Shown in pieces: positions 22,401 to 37,400 of a stretch of DNA of 64,000 bases; position 1 is the first letter of the stretch; each line of letters opens with the position of its first letter. Both the position numbers and the translations under genes were made by a program. The notes under the pieces were generated by a model, which made no database searches, had not been told where the DNA came from, and saw only the letters and a list, made by a program, of their open reading frames with translations. This DNA comes from Brachypodius melanocephalos. Lineage: Eukaryota; Chordata; Aves; Passeriformes; Pycnonotidae. The stretch spans positions 10,911,542 through 10,975,541 of the forward strand of contig VZSR01003798.1 in NCBI GenBank assembly GCA_013398615.1, given 5' to 3'.

Positions 22401-25400
22401 TAAGGAATAAAGCTCTGCTGTGTGTGCAAGCTCCATTTGGGATCTCAATCCCGGGGCTGTGGGTACAAGTACAGTCTGATGGCACATTGAACAGAACCTC
22501 AGACATACAGAACTGCAGGCAGAAGCTGCACACACAATAAATCTGACACTTTAAAGACTGTTGTAGAAAATCTGGCCGCCAATGTTAAGCTCCAGACCTA
22601 TGCAAGCGTTTTTGCTGAATTACCACTTGAAAAGAAGCTTTCATAATGTGAGTGCTGACAACTGTGATTAAGGCCTCGCAAGCAGATGCGACCACAATGC
22701 AGCTCACTGGTGGTGACTTCATTTGTTTTTTTAAAACAAAATTTCAATACGTAAGCCTAAGATGCTTGTGCTCAATGACTACTGCAACTAAAACTGAGAG
22801 GCTGTTCTAAGTCAACTTGAGTAACAAACAAAATAAATTTGCATAGTTAAAACTTTTTAGGTTTGCATTAACTTTTCAGTAAAACAGGCTTGAGGAAACT
22901 TTGCTGCTTTTAAAAATGAAGCTTGAAAATCAACTTACATGAATTTAGATACTACTAAGATTTTTAAGCCCTCCTAATTAAAATCCATCTTTAAAAATGA
23001 AGGCTACTAAATGGACAACTGAGTCTTTTGTAAAATTGTAAGTGTACAGTATAATAAACCACAAGACAGATCAACATAAGCTACTTTAATATTCCAAGGA
23101 GTTCTGCCATTCTTACATTATGAGAAAGGACCCAAAGCTTGGGTTTATCACTGAAGAAAAAACTTGTGGCATACTCTCTAGTTATTCACTTTCCAAGGTA
23201 AGCAGTTAAGCATCATAATTATGATTTTGGGTTCCCCATCAGAAATAGATGCATTTCCAATCACACATAATAGACCCATTAACTGATCCCTACCAGAGGT
23301 CTGAAAGCTGAGCTAAATTGTACAGGTATTTCAAAATGAGAAGCATCAGAACTGCAACATTTCTGTCTCTCAGTAGGTATCAGAAATAGGAAGCTGTTAA
23401 AAAAGACTTCTAGCTGTAACAGATGAGAAAGCAGAAAGCAGGTTTGCCTGCAAATAGAAGTAATTCTTGAGTCTGTCAACAAGAAATTTACAAACTACAT
23501 TAAAGCAGAAACTGAAAGGGGACCCAAGACCACCACTCTTCATGCAGGTATGCCAGACCCAGCTGGCCACAGCCTGTTACCCACCACTGCAGCCAAGACC
23601 TGTTCCCAGTTCCTCTGCACAGTCAGATCAACGTAACGCCCCAGTGTTGGGGCTCCACGCTGTTTCAAAATTTGCCCCAAAAGAAAAATTTTAGAAGGTG
23701 GTTAGGTTAGACCTTGCAAGTTAGTGTGGCCTGAAAGGCTGAATTTCAATCCAGGCTAAACTTCAGAGTGAAAACACTGTTCAACAGCCATCTCATGACA
23801 CTATTTTCACACTCCAGTAAACCAACACACTTTTCTTATGACTGTCAGCTTTCATTTAATAGGAAAATCTGGCTTAGAACCACTGTTCTAGACAAGGTTG
23901 TGTTTCAAAAGTCTGTTGGATGGAAATCAATGCCACTAAATAGAAAAATAATATGTACCAGAAATAATTGTACAACAATAGAGAAGTGTAATATATTTGA
24001 TTTTGTTCTGCTTGCTCACTTGAGAATGTCAGCTGCTGGTGGGTTTCCAAGTGCTGCAGTGAAAGCACTGGGTCTGTGTGCACAGGCATTTTTTACTACA
24101 AAAACACATGCAGAAAGTCTGCAAACTGCAGGAGGACAGAGTGTATCCATCCTTCCCCTTTGTTTCCAGCTGCAGTCTCCAGAACACCCCAAGAACAGCA
24201 GCACAGTGTCTGGTTTCAGGCAGTGCTTTGTAAATCATTTAAGGAAGATTGAGTGAATATTTTATAAAGTGAAAGGCATAATCAACAGTATTGCATCATG
24301 AAACAGGTATTTACATTTTTGCCACTAAACACTGTATTTTAGGAGCAACTCAGACCATTTTTCATGTTACAAGCTATTCTGGTGAAGAAGCACATGTGAA
24401 GCACACCAGGGCACCTTCTCTTCAGTGGTCCTTAGTTTTGGCTTTTGCCCACATAACATCCACTTTCACTATTTCCTGTAACCTCAAAAAAAAGTGCATT
24501 GATTCAGCAAGAACAATTTCCCTTTCACTAAAAAAAGATTTAAGCTTTGCAATGCTATACAAAATACTTTAATGCTGAGACCTTTATGTTACATTCTAAC
24601 TTTGTTTCTCCCAAAGAAACCCCAAATTATTTATTACCTCTTCTTCCTCTACTGTCCAGCTTAAAGACCAAGTTATAATTAATTTTAAATTTTTTTTTTC
24701 CTTTTCATTCTTTCTTATTCCTGTATACAGAAAGGTTGGCTGGGAAAGAACTTATGAGTTAAATTTTGGCAGATACTTTTTTGTGGTTTTGGCTTGGGTT
24801 TGTTGGGTGTTTTTTTGTTTTATTTTCGTTTTTTTAACTTCAAGGAGCTTACCTCAGATGTATGAGGTAGCGTAGTAGCCTTTCTTCAGTCTGGTGACTG
24901 TTTTCTTTATTGACAGTTCGCTTCATTTCTCGTCTCACAGGAACAGAAAAAGTTCTTTGCCGTAGGAATGTTTGATGATTAGCTGGCATTTCTCTCAAGT
25001 CATAGATCACCACAAACATCTTCACCACAGTTTTGTTAGGGTTAAATAAGGTCTGAGAAGAAAAACAGTTCGATACGATATTCAATAGATATGCCAGATT
25101 AAAAAAAAAAAAAAAAAACAAACAAAAAAAACACCCACAACAAATCTAACCCAAACTCGATCTGTCAAAATAGTTCTCTTTGCACTTTGTTTTTGTATCA
25201 TACAGAAATGTTTATGTAAAGACATTGTGAAGCCTTTCTGTTCTTCAACACTTCAGCTACCAGCAATTCCCATTTTTAAATATAATGTTAAACACAATCT
25301 AATCTGAATGAAACACTAGTATATGACCACTCTTACTTTGCTAATCAGCATCCCCGTTTTTGTTTATTTTTCCAGTTCAGCTTTTTGTCTACACTGTTTT

Positions 25401-28400
25401 CCAGACACAATACACTCGCAGGAAGCACAGTGGTGGGCTCCGCTTTTAAACCTGAAATTATGAATGTGTTATCTTGGACTGGGTTCTTAAAAGAAAGAGT
25501 CAGTTCATTGGTTCTAAGCAATGACTGTGATTTACTTTGTGGTTCTATTACAAAAGTAAAGGTGGTGTTAAAATATTACAAAAGGTTTATACAATTATTC
25601 AATCTTAATCGCTTTAGAAGAATTTCAGGATTTGAACTGTGGCCCAATTACTTCCCAATCACTTTTTCAAAGCCACAGTGTCCCCAAGTATTCTGAATCT
25701 CCTGGAACTGATTTTAAGGCTCCTTAGAATACGGAAGTGTTCAAAGATTGGGAATCTTTTTTTGTCTTACACACAGATTTATACTTTGAATTACTACAGT
25801 GCCTACAGAGATGCACATTTCCACTGCTAGCTTCATGCTCATCTCCAATAACCTCATCTCTGCATGACTTTCTGCATATTAGTGGTTTCAAGGCACCCCT
25901 AGGTGCTGAGTACGTACCACTTGTATTGTTCCTGAAGGCGGTACCCGATAACCCCTTTTACCAAGGGACTCTAAAGTAATTACACCCTACAAAAACAAAA
26001 CACATATTTAGGTCACAGAGATAAACAAATCAAAATGTTCTAGTCATGTAATTGCATTTATTTGAAACACAATCAGTAATTTATAAAAGCTAAAAATAGA
26101 GAAAGCAATGCATTTAAGATGCAGTTAAAAATCAACAGTAGGGGCCTTACAGATACTTTGGCACACAATTAAAAGCTGTGCAATAAGAGGTACATTCTCC
26201 TCTTGAAACAAGATTCAAGTTTCCACATCTTCTCCATGTCAGGGAGCCAGGACAAAACAGCTTTCTTTTTCAAAGCAGCTGGGAGGTTAAAATGAAACAT
26301 TTGTCTCCTCCTTTCCATTTCTATATCATCTACAACTGCACCAATAATACTCCGAATCTCACAGAACTCATTTTTGCTTTTCAAAGGCAACAGATGCACT
26401 TAATCTTCCACTCTAATCCAAACTTTAGGAAGGATGACATCTGCTTTTGTAGCAGCTGTGATACAGAGAGCACCCCCGAGTGCCCGCAGGGTGCTGTGAC
26501 ACTGCTGAGGCCACACACCTGGGGACCCTGCAGGGCACCACTGCTGCACCCCACTGCACTGGACGTGAAAAACCTACACAAACAACCAAAAAAAGACCCC
26601 AAAGCAGAGAAACTAGCTATACAAAGAGAAACAATGTTTCTGATGATGGAGGCACTACACAAATGCCGTATTAATCCTGGGAGACTCAGCCATAATAGCA
26701 TATTTGGAAATAGCATGTGAAAAAGCCTGAAACAATGAGACCCAGATAGGAAAATAAGCAATTCAACTATTTGAGGAACATGAGAATCCCTTTATCTCCT
26801 AGAAAATCACATGAAATAATCTAGAAAGATGAAGGCAAAAGAATAGATACTTTTTGCAGCAGCTAAGACATATACAAGTTTAAACTCAAAGCCATTACTA
26901 AACTCTAAGCAATTTCATTTTCTGAATACTTTCCAAAACAGAAGGTCAGAAATATGGTAACTGCTATGAATTTAAAATCTAAATATTGGGATACTCAGAT
27001 ATTCATTTCTTGACTTACACATTTAAATAAACCTTTTACTATGTATTAGATAAACATACACATACAAAAACCTCTAAAAACTGGATCTGTCACCTATGTA
27101 AAACTGAGATGTCTTAACAGGCATTCAGAACAAATCCAGCCTCTGATTCAATGTCAGCACACAAGACACCATTTGCTTTTTTCAGAGGAGCACTTTTAGA
27201 CGTGCAAACCGCGTGCTGTCACTGTAGTAAGGTGGAACAGAATTAGCGCCCAGGGACCGAGAACATGAACATTGTATCACTGCAAACATCAGCAAACCAT
27301 GCAGCCTGTGAGAGTGCCGAGTGTCACAACAGCCCTGACAATATCTGCTTTCAAATGAAGGCCTGAATAACTTCCAAGTCAAAGGTCTCCATCAGCAATT
27401 GCCCCTTGGCCTGCACCTAAGGCGCTCTGCAGAGTGGTTGGTAGCCCAGAGCAGCCGCTTGTTGGGACAACAGAATGTATCCTGTTAAGTCCAGCAATTG
27501 CCTCACTGCTATTTTAAGTTAGATGGATAAAAAGAGATGTTGGGGGTTGATCACTGTAGTGTTGGGGGAGAGAAATACATTCAGGATTCCAAGATGAGAA
27601 TAGCCGAATGGTGGGGCAGAGAAGTAGAAGGAAAAGCACTAATTAGGGAAAGAAGGACAGGAGAACTCTGTCACAGGCCATTGAAAATAAGCCAGATCGC
27701 TGCAAAACTTTACTTTCTGAACCCTCTGCTCACCAAGCTCTTGCTCCTCACTTCCACATATCAGAATTTATTTAAACTAAATCCAACCACACACTTACCA
27801 TGTAAGGAGAGGGCGCATTGTCATCTGAAACGCTGTAGAATGACACTTCAACTGGCAGAGTCATGTGCGTGGGACAAAAGACTCCGCTTGCTCCCACCTC
27901 TGCTGTGAAACCCTCCACGACACCAAGCGGGTCCAAGCGGAAGTTCAGGACAGATTCCTGAAAAACAAAGCACATACAGCTTAGGTTGGGAGCACCTCAA
28001 ACACAGAGTATTACTAATCAGTAAACAAGTGCAAAAGCCCACAGAGAACTTTATTGCAGCAGGATCTATGCTTGATTTTCAGTATACACTATCTGAAAAA
28101 AAAATTAACCTAGATTCTGTAACCTTCCCCAACAAAATCACCTCCATATTTCACAAGACAGTACAATACAACCCATTAATGCACTGGCTATTAGTTGCTG
28201 TTACTGGATATGCTACATGAAAAGCTGGAGCCTACACTTCAAACATGTTCTGTTTAACATGCTGATTTAATCCAGCTTTTGTGACATACTAAGTAGACTT
28301 TAAGAGTCAAAGTGTAAATCCTTTTTTCTAGGTAAGTACATTATAAGCACAAACAATTACAGGTTATTAAACCTCATTTATGGCAACAGAACATCTTCTA

Positions 28401-31400
28401 ACTTGACCGTAGTGGGAAACAAAAGCTTAAGCAACTCATTGTATTTGATTCTCTGAGACAGAAGATGTCTGGGGCATGAAATAGGTGCCTTTACAGCTGG
28501 AAATGAAAACAAATTTTATTCAATTCAGTTAGGAACCTTTACATTCTAATAATGCTAGAATTGTTCACAGTAATGTACTTTTAAAAGCAGTACAGAAGAG
28601 TATTAAAAATACCACAAGAATTCTAGAGAATATGCAATACCTCAAAGTTTCCCAGAAGGCTCAGACTTGTTACTGGTGGAGCACTAGAACTTAGAAATGG
28701 TTTCCCATGGCTGTCTGGATCGCTGTCTCTGTTTATACATTGTTGTGGGCTATTAAAAAAAGACAGAATAAATATAAAGGATAAACACATTTGCTTTTGT
28801 CTTCTGGGTATAACCAGCTCTAGAAAGAATAATTTACTTAGTGTACCACAAAATGTTGTTCTACAGAAGTAACAGTTGAACATTGCCTATTAATACTTTA
28901 GCAGAACGTTTTCTAGTTAACTGAAAAAAATATTTTCACCAGCTTTACATTACAAGGAATAAAGACAATAAAAATTTGTTCTTTAGCTCAATTAGCAGGA
29001 ATCAAAATATGAGATTATTTTCTCTTGTATGTGGGCACTTTTGTCCCATATTCTGAAATATATCTAGTATTTCCAACATCAAACTCCATACAAAAAGCAG
29101 TTTATGTTACATGTATTAATGTATAAAAGATCATGATTGGCCCTTTTTAAAAGTCTAGTTCTTTGAACAAGTTAAGACAAAATGCTCTAACATGTTCAAC
29201 ACTAAGAACAAAATACATCACAAGTATAACATTGGTTTGAAGGAGAATCAACAATTACCAGCTTTTCTGTCTGAAAACTCAAGTGTATGTGACAGCATAT
29301 CTACTCCTGCATGCGACAGAATTCATTCTGCCAGCAGCTCTCATTCCATGGTTATGTCCCAGAGCTGTGCTAACTTGGAAACTCCCAGGGCAACTCAGCT
29401 GCTGAGCCTTGTATCAAAATAAGGGTGCTTTTGAAAGCATTTTTTGTCTTTGCTAACATGCTTTGATTTTGCATATAAATATATATATATATACACATTA
29501 TGCCTCCCTCAAAAATCTCAATGTTTCTGGTAAATAAAACATACCTTCTTGCAGACAGACATTTCAACAATGATGAATCCAGATCAAAGCACCCAGACTG
29601 TGTTTTCCTTTGAGGAACCTCAACAAGGAAAGAAGATGCTAATTTGAAAACTGAACTGCTACCACAGACAATTTTGCCAAGTAAGCACATTTTGCCAAGA
29701 ATTTTCATGACGTTACAAAATTATAAAAACAGAGCAGAGAATGTAATTCCTATACTTTTTAAACTTAGTGAAGAAAGTTCTAAGATTATTAATGATGAGA
29801 CTGTAAACTCTGATATAAATAAAGACATTCAGGAAGCTGATGTCTCTTTGGAACAGGACAAAATATTACTAATAAACAGGCTGTAATAATTTCCATCCAA
29901 TTTCCCTGCAAATATGACAGCCTTTACAGGCAATGAAGAATAAAGCATATCATGTGTTGATTACAGGACATCAATACTTCAATAGTTTTAATAGGAACTG
30001 CCTGTTTTTTTACAACTCCAAACAACCTACCAGGAACTGTAACACTTCCCCAGTGCCTGCCTTATCACAGCAGCTTTGTTTCATTAAGTCATTCCATGAC
30101 ACCTCTGGTTACTGAATGTACAGCACAAATTGTTCACAGAAACAAAAGCTTTGGAATAATGAGGAATCAGGTATTAAAAACTAACACAAAACCTCCTAAA
30201 TGACAAAATGTTAACTTATGCTTAAAACGCTGATCTTCAAAATGCTTCCTTTTGTGCTTTAAAATAGCACCAAAGCATTGTTTCCATCAATTTTTCTAAT
30301 GCCAACTTTTGTTAATCTTGATATGATCTCAACAACTATGCCTTTAATTTTTTTTTCCAAAATTATTGTTCAGCCTAATTTACATGTTAACTCTCATTTA
30401 AGCATTAATTTCCACTCACAAGAGTATTCACTGTGACACAAAGTAAACGCATACACTTCACCTAGGTATTTTGTCAAATTTTATATCATGGCACAGACAT
30501 TAGAAGAACAAATAGTCCCTTTCTCACCTAAAAGAATTTCAAGAATAACTTACAGGACTTGAAAGCAGAGGCAGTCCAGTTCTGGGATGAAAAGCCTTGG
30601 TTGAAGTTCCATCCAGGGATCGAAAGTTGTGTTTCCGCCATGTGTTTGTGTGTTTTAGAGGTGGTGCTTTCTGCCAGCAAAACAAATTTACTCTGGTAAG
30701 GCTATCAATGGGATATTTCAGTGACCTATCATAGTAATACTTGCTGTAAGGGAGGAGACTCCTGACCCAGGTGGATCTACATCACACTAGCATGGAATGA
30801 AACATTCAGTATAAATTCACCTTGACACAGACTGCTCCCGAAAGATCACATTTCATACTCAGATGGGTATTTCTACCTACCAGGATGCCTCATTGCCCAT
30901 GGAAACAGATGTTCATAACTCTGTCACCATGAGGGGGATAGGACAGTGCTCTTCTCCATGTTAAACTGAAGTTTAGGGGGGGCACCACCGGCCAAGTTAG
31001 CCCATCACACAGAATCATTTGACAGGTCACCTTGTCAACTAGGCCATGGCACTAAGTTGTTTCTTGAACACCTCCAGGGCTGGTGACTCCACCACCTGAG
31101 CATTCCATTCTCATGCTTAACCCTTTCCATGAAGAAATCCTTCCTGAGTGACTTCAGGCCAAGATTACAATGGTAATAGGCTGCTACCTACAAGGTCATG
31201 CTGAAAGGTCCTCTTCATGCTGGCCCTTAGCAGCCAGAGGGTACAAGCTATCTGACCAAGGGCAGCTATAGGAATTACTGTTTGTTCCTATATGTATTTA
31301 CCTGTACATCTGGGTTCTTCTGCCGCTCACACTTTACATTGTCTTCTGCAGGTTTCTTCTGAGAAGTGCTTTGAAAGTCGAGGCCTGTCGGGTCTTCATT

Positions 31401-34400
31401 CTCATCATGTGCAGTTTTTGTTTTATCTTGTTTGGTTTTGTTTTTGAAACTGTCATGGTCTTTATTTAAATAATTTTCAATACTAACAAGCTGAGTATTT
31501 TGCTCATAAATATTTGGTTTTTTGGAGTCTCTATCTAAACACTTGAGCTCATTTTTGTGCAAAGAGTCAGATACCGGCATCACGGTTGCTTTTTTTGTAC
31601 CTTCAAGTATTCTGCATTTTTCTATCTGTAAATTATTAAAACTGTCTGTGTCATTGTTCTCACTAACAACTGTTCTTTCTTTAAGTTTATTTGTGCAAAT
31701 CTGTTCATCGGTGTTGCTGGAATTTGAACCCTGTTTAATTCTGTTGGTTATCTGGTCTTTCTGTGCATAACTAGAATGTACTTCCAATTTATCTGGAACT
31801 TCAGATTTATTTTCTTTAATACATGATGATGATGATGATGTGTGAATACTACTAAATGCACGAGAAGTTTTATTTGAAGTCTGATGAAATGCATTTTGGA
31901 CAGCTTCACTGGGTTTTGCTAAAACCAGTTTTCTTCTTGCTTGGACTTTCAGAGAAGTCTTCATTTCTCCATCAAACCTAGAAGGACTGATAGGAGTATC
32001 AGGTGTCTTTGTCCCTGATTTACTGCTGTCTTCTAACAAAGAAAAATTTGATTTAGCAAAAGAAACAGAAGACGGTTCCTTGCCTTTCTTCAGCAAATTT
32101 TCATCTTCATATGTACTTCGGAAAATTTTTGACGTGACTGGACTAGCCTCATGCACTTTGACTGGACGCCCAGCAACATGGGAAGTAGCTGGATCACAAT
32201 GAATCAAGTGTTGGGCAATCCTTGCTATCACCTCCTGCCGCTCCTGGAGCAGGGAATCGATCAGGGGGTTACTCTCTCCTGCCGACTGACGGCCACAGTG
32301 GTTCCCTGGAACGCGGGCATCGAGCAGCGTGACCTCTGGCACTGCTCTAGTTTTGCCTTCGCCACCATCTTCCTGTCCTGCATTGTCTAAGTTGGCAGCA
32401 GGGATGGGGGAGCTTTCCTTGCTTTTCCTTGGCAAGTTTTCCTCTTCGAAAGTACTCCGAAAAGCTTTTGGTGTAGTTGAGATGTTTTCATGTGTGGTGA
32501 ATGGACGCCCAGCAACAACTGGTGAAGTAGCTGGATCACAGTGAATCAAGTGCTGAGCAATCCTTGCAATGACTTCTTGTCGCTCCTGAAGTAAAGAGCC
32601 TATCAAAGGATTGGTTTCTCCTGTGGGCTGATGAGAGCAATGACTATTTGAAACACGAGAATCAACTAGAGAATAGGATTTAAAAGTTCTGACTGGTGTT
32701 TCATGAGATTGTGTCTTATTGTCTGCTGTGCCATTACAGCACTGAACTTTAGACTGTGATGCCCCAAAGTCAGATCCAAGTCTGGTAGATGGATAAAGTT
32801 TTAAATTTCTAAAAGATGTAGTAAATTCAGGCATCTTTTTTCCATTAAGTAGGCCTTCAGGTGTCATTGTCCATGTCTGTTTCCCACGAAAACGCTGTGG
32901 ACTGGAAGTACTGCACTGCTGAGCAGCACTGGGATCGCTGCGCTGATGGAACTTTCGCTCTTGCATTCGCTTTTCATAAAAGCTAAGGTTGGTGTGAATA
33001 CTACAGGTCAAAACTGGGTAGTTGGATTGCCTGGGCAGGGACTGGACGCTGACCCTCAAGGCCACATTGTGAGAAACATTAGGAACAGGAAAGACATGCT
33101 CAGTGGGTGTCTGGGAGAATGTCCATTGCAAGTCCACATCTGCAGCGCTCACCCTGAAACAATACCAAAGGGCATTTACAGAAATAGCTAAATGGAAAGT
33201 TTTTCATTATCTACTTCATAACAAATGTCTAAGAAAAAGCACTAGAAACATCAGCAACTGCTGTACTTTGCATAGCACACAAACCCTACAGAATTGCCAA
33301 AGTACTGGGCCAACAACCTGGCACCTTCTAAAAGCAAGCAGGAAACCAAGAGAGAAGAACGATTTTAAGACGAGCTGCAGCAATCTGCAAACAGCAAACG
33401 AGTTTTTTGCCATTCCAGACGTACCTGTACAGGATGTTTCGGGGAACAGCACCATGTGAAACACTCAGCCATGCGCTCAGCTGAGAGAAGAAGACAAAGG
33501 AGCGAACAGCCAATAAAAGGGTCTTCTCTTCAATAAATCGATCTCCACTCCTAAGGCATTTAAAGACAAACATGTGACTGTTGGGAAGAACATTCAGAGA
33601 CCTATTAGAACTAGAACATTGTCAGATCTTTGGCCAGAAAACAAAATATAGCTTAATCAAGCAAAGCACAAACTCCTCAAACATTTTGAAGATTCCGGAG
33701 CCTGATTTGGTTTTATATACATTAAAATTGACAAAATTTGACATAACAAATGTTACATTTTATTAAAAGGACCATTTCACACTCTGCACTCCACAATGTG
33801 CACTGCAGAAATTTTGAGTATAAGACAACAAAATTGAAATGCTTCAATTTCACTAGCAAACAGTGTTTTTTCTTTTATCAGTCCTCAGGGCAAAGAGCCA
33901 GTTCAAAACCACTAACTGATTCCTTTAAGGACTTTAACATGACAAGATTCTTCCAATTATCAACTAATCCTCATATCCAACTTACTGTCGAGGAACTGGC
34001 TCCAAAATCCACCTTTCTAACAGCAATGCATCTTGTTTGATTGCAGGATCATTTAAATCATTCCCCTCTGTGGTGGGCCCTTCATCACTATAGCAACAGT
34101 CTGGAAGTAGCATCACTTCTACCATGATTGGAATATTGTTCTTCCAGAGAAGCATAACCTCAGATCTGGTTCGCCTGGCCTGACGACACTGAGGGAAAGA
34201 AAAATGTCAACATACACAAGCCATAAAAATACTAGCCAGATTTAAATCTAATTTAAAAGCATGTTCTAAAGTACTAGAAAAGGGTAAGGGTCAAATTCTG
34301 TTTGGTTTCACCAAATGAGAAATAAGCTTCCAGAGCTATTAAATGAAAAAATAATTAACACATCCTTTACAGCTGCCATTTGAGCAACTTTCTTTCGAAA

Positions 34401-37400
34401 ATTTTAAAAGTTTGTAAAAATGCATTTCCCCAACCACTGCACTTTGCTACCTTGTAGTTATCTCTCCACAAGGCGCCCTCTTGGGCAGACAGACTCAAGC
34501 AGTATCTTTATAAATTCTGTGTCTTGGAGCAGGCAAACTTCTGCACAAATATAACTTAAATTCTAACAGTATTTAAGAACTTTACTCAATAGATGGGATG
34601 CTCCAACCTTACTCCCAAACAGACTGGCTAGATTTTATGTTCCTGTGTTTTTAGGATCACTAACTTTGCAAGAACACCTGGAAAAGCAAAAAGTTAGGCA
34701 AGTCAGCCTACATTTTCTCAAAAGAAACCCCAGACCAAGAATACTAAGTATAGTGCTTGTCATTTGCATAATAAAGACTCAAACAGGCACTGCATTCAGG
34801 TAGTCGTGCAGAACTTCATGTTCAAGAATAAAAGGCTTAATGATCTCTCATTTTAAGGACAGATCTATTATTAGTAGGATACTGAATTACATACTCATTT
34901 AAATGAAGGACTGACAGAAAGCCATTGTTACTCATGCTTAACCGTGAATCCACTGTGGGGTTCTTGGCTGACTTTAACCAAGGTAGCAAGGATTTGTGAC
35001 ATGAAATGCATACTGCCACCATACCTGAGCCAGTTTGTCGCTGCATTCATGCTTATTTGTTGGTGGCTGGCTTGACTGTGCTGGTGGGCAGTGAAAGCCC
35101 TCTGTCCTGCCCTTGATGGAGTACTCTGGTGTCCGGCCCTCAGTGATCAGCAAGGCCAAGGAGACCAGGAACTCCTCAGCTTCATACTCAAAGTATTCAT
35201 CCAAAGTATCTGTCATTTCAAAAAGACAAAAATTAATGACATTTGCTGTATAACAACTGTTGGCTGACCCTGCAGTTTGTTGCAATTACACTTCAAATGA
35301 GAGTGGGCTTTGGGAAATGGATCTTTGTGTCAGACTGGCTGCATTCCCCATAAAACCCGCCACTCCCCACTCCAGCACCACAAAACAACTTTCCTCATCT
35401 CATAATGCTGTCACTACAAACAAAGAACATTTTTTTCCAACAGCTTTTCCAGAAGACAAAAGGTTTCCTAGGCTCTTGTGGGAGAAGTCTGATGACAGTA
35501 TGACTTGGCATTGTTATTATCATCTGACAGATGGAATAAGAAGCCACAATATATAATAAAATAGATTAAAAATTGAAGAAAGAGAAGAAAAAGAAATATT
35601 TACTTCTGTTATGGAAAAAGTGGGACACAATGTTCTTTAAGATTTTTATTGCAAGTCCCTCCTGCTGAGAGCAAGGCTTACTTCAGAGGTCCATTTTTAG
35701 TTACCATTAACACATAGGAAATGTTCCGAAGAAACATACAGAGTAGTCATTGTTTTGTACCACGGTCAGTCTAAACTTGTGCAAAGAATGAAAACTCAAC
35801 AAGTCTCTGTAGACAAAGCAGCAGCTGGCATTGCTCTCCATGAAGAGCCCTGGCACACTCAGTTCTCACAGAGTTAAGATGCACCATTTTATGGTGTTTT
35901 ATAGAGCACCCTTCTCCTCCTCCTCCCTCATCACGAGGATGTCACTCATCATTCAAAAATATTTAAGTACCACCAGATCATGTCATTCCCCTCTCTGCTT
36001 CAAAACACTTCAAGTTTCAAAATGATTTAATTACTGCAGAGGTTACAGAAAACTCTCTTTTCCATGAAAGCTAAAATACATTCACTTCAAAGTCTATTTT
36101 AAGAGCAGCAAAGAAAAGCAGGTGGAGGCAGGGCTGCCAGCAGTTCTTTACCTTTATTTTGATGCTTTAGGGGAACAAAAGCACATGACATCTTCAGAAT
36201 TTTAGCTTAAATGTCCTATGTCATCCACCAAAACTGCCACAGGGAGAAAGGTAATTTCTATTCATGTTTCAATTATCATGCATAAAATACCTTTCAGAAT
36301 TTGTCTTGGTCCCCTAATAGCAGAGCATTTGGCAAACATTGCAAGGCAGACTTGAGAGATGCATACAAGAATGGATGCATGAAACAAAAGCTCCAATTAA
36401 ACGTGCAATTAGCTGCATATGCAAATCATAAAGTGTGTAAAACTAGATTTTGCATGTACATATTTGCCTGGCCCAGGCTTGTACATCACAGACCCCAGGG
36501 CATACAGATTATTTGAAGGGATCTACACAAGGTAGGTAAGAGAAGTCAGCCCACTGCTGAAGAAGAGCCAGAGGACAGATGAATTACCCTGGAGGACCCC
36601 ATATGGCATGTGAACAATACATTAATTACTCTGGCACGAATTAAAATGGTCATTCACTTGATGGATGGCAAAAAATATCTAATAAAGGGTGCATGAGAGA
36701 TTAAAGGAATGGTAAATAACAGAGAAGACTAGACTCTTAGGTAGTGATATGAGTCACCTACAAAATTAGGCACCTGCACTTTTTTTCAGCTGGAAGTTTG
36801 GTGAACAATAGGCAAGTCATACTTAGGAACAGGAAAATGAAATTTGGGAAGACTCTGAAAAGGACTTGGATATACAACAGACAAAAAAAAATTAAATTGC
36901 AGCATTATCTTGCTGGTGCTAAGCTCATCTTTGTATGTCCAAAGGCCATGGTAATTTCAAGAAAGTCACAGCAGGAAGGATCATTACTGGAGTATTTTGC
37001 CTACTCTGACATACAAGTTCAAAAATCTAGAAAGTGTTCAACAAAAGTGAAATTATATAGTTATATTGGCTGCAGTTACAAAAACACCATGTTGTTTCAA
37101 AATAAAAACAGCATCACTAAAAAGCCTGTGTTGAACTAGGAAATGCTGCAGCATTATAAAGACAGGGCCAGCACTTTAAAATTATGTCAGAAAAGTAACC
37201 AACCAGTTATTTGATCTGGACTTAAAAAAAAAAAAAATTAAAGCACAAACAGCAAGAGATATTCAGAAATATTTTTTTCCTACAAAGTTCAGGTGGCATA
37301 ATAACTTGTTTTAGCTCCACTAGATTTATATATCATTTAGCAACTTCTAAGAGTTTTCACAAAGAAAAAGCCCTATAACCATTGAGAAGCCTGGTAATTG

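Noticed and set aside
31522..33191. Plus-strand open frames opposite ATOSA exon 5
   Set aside because: They are shadows of the well-supported ATOSA coding exon on the other strand.
35214..35216. ATG just before ATOSA exon 2 as the translation start
   Set aside because: The bases ATGACAG end in the splice acceptor AG; the protein family starts MKPxRD, and that start exon was found at 62292-62277 with matching phase.
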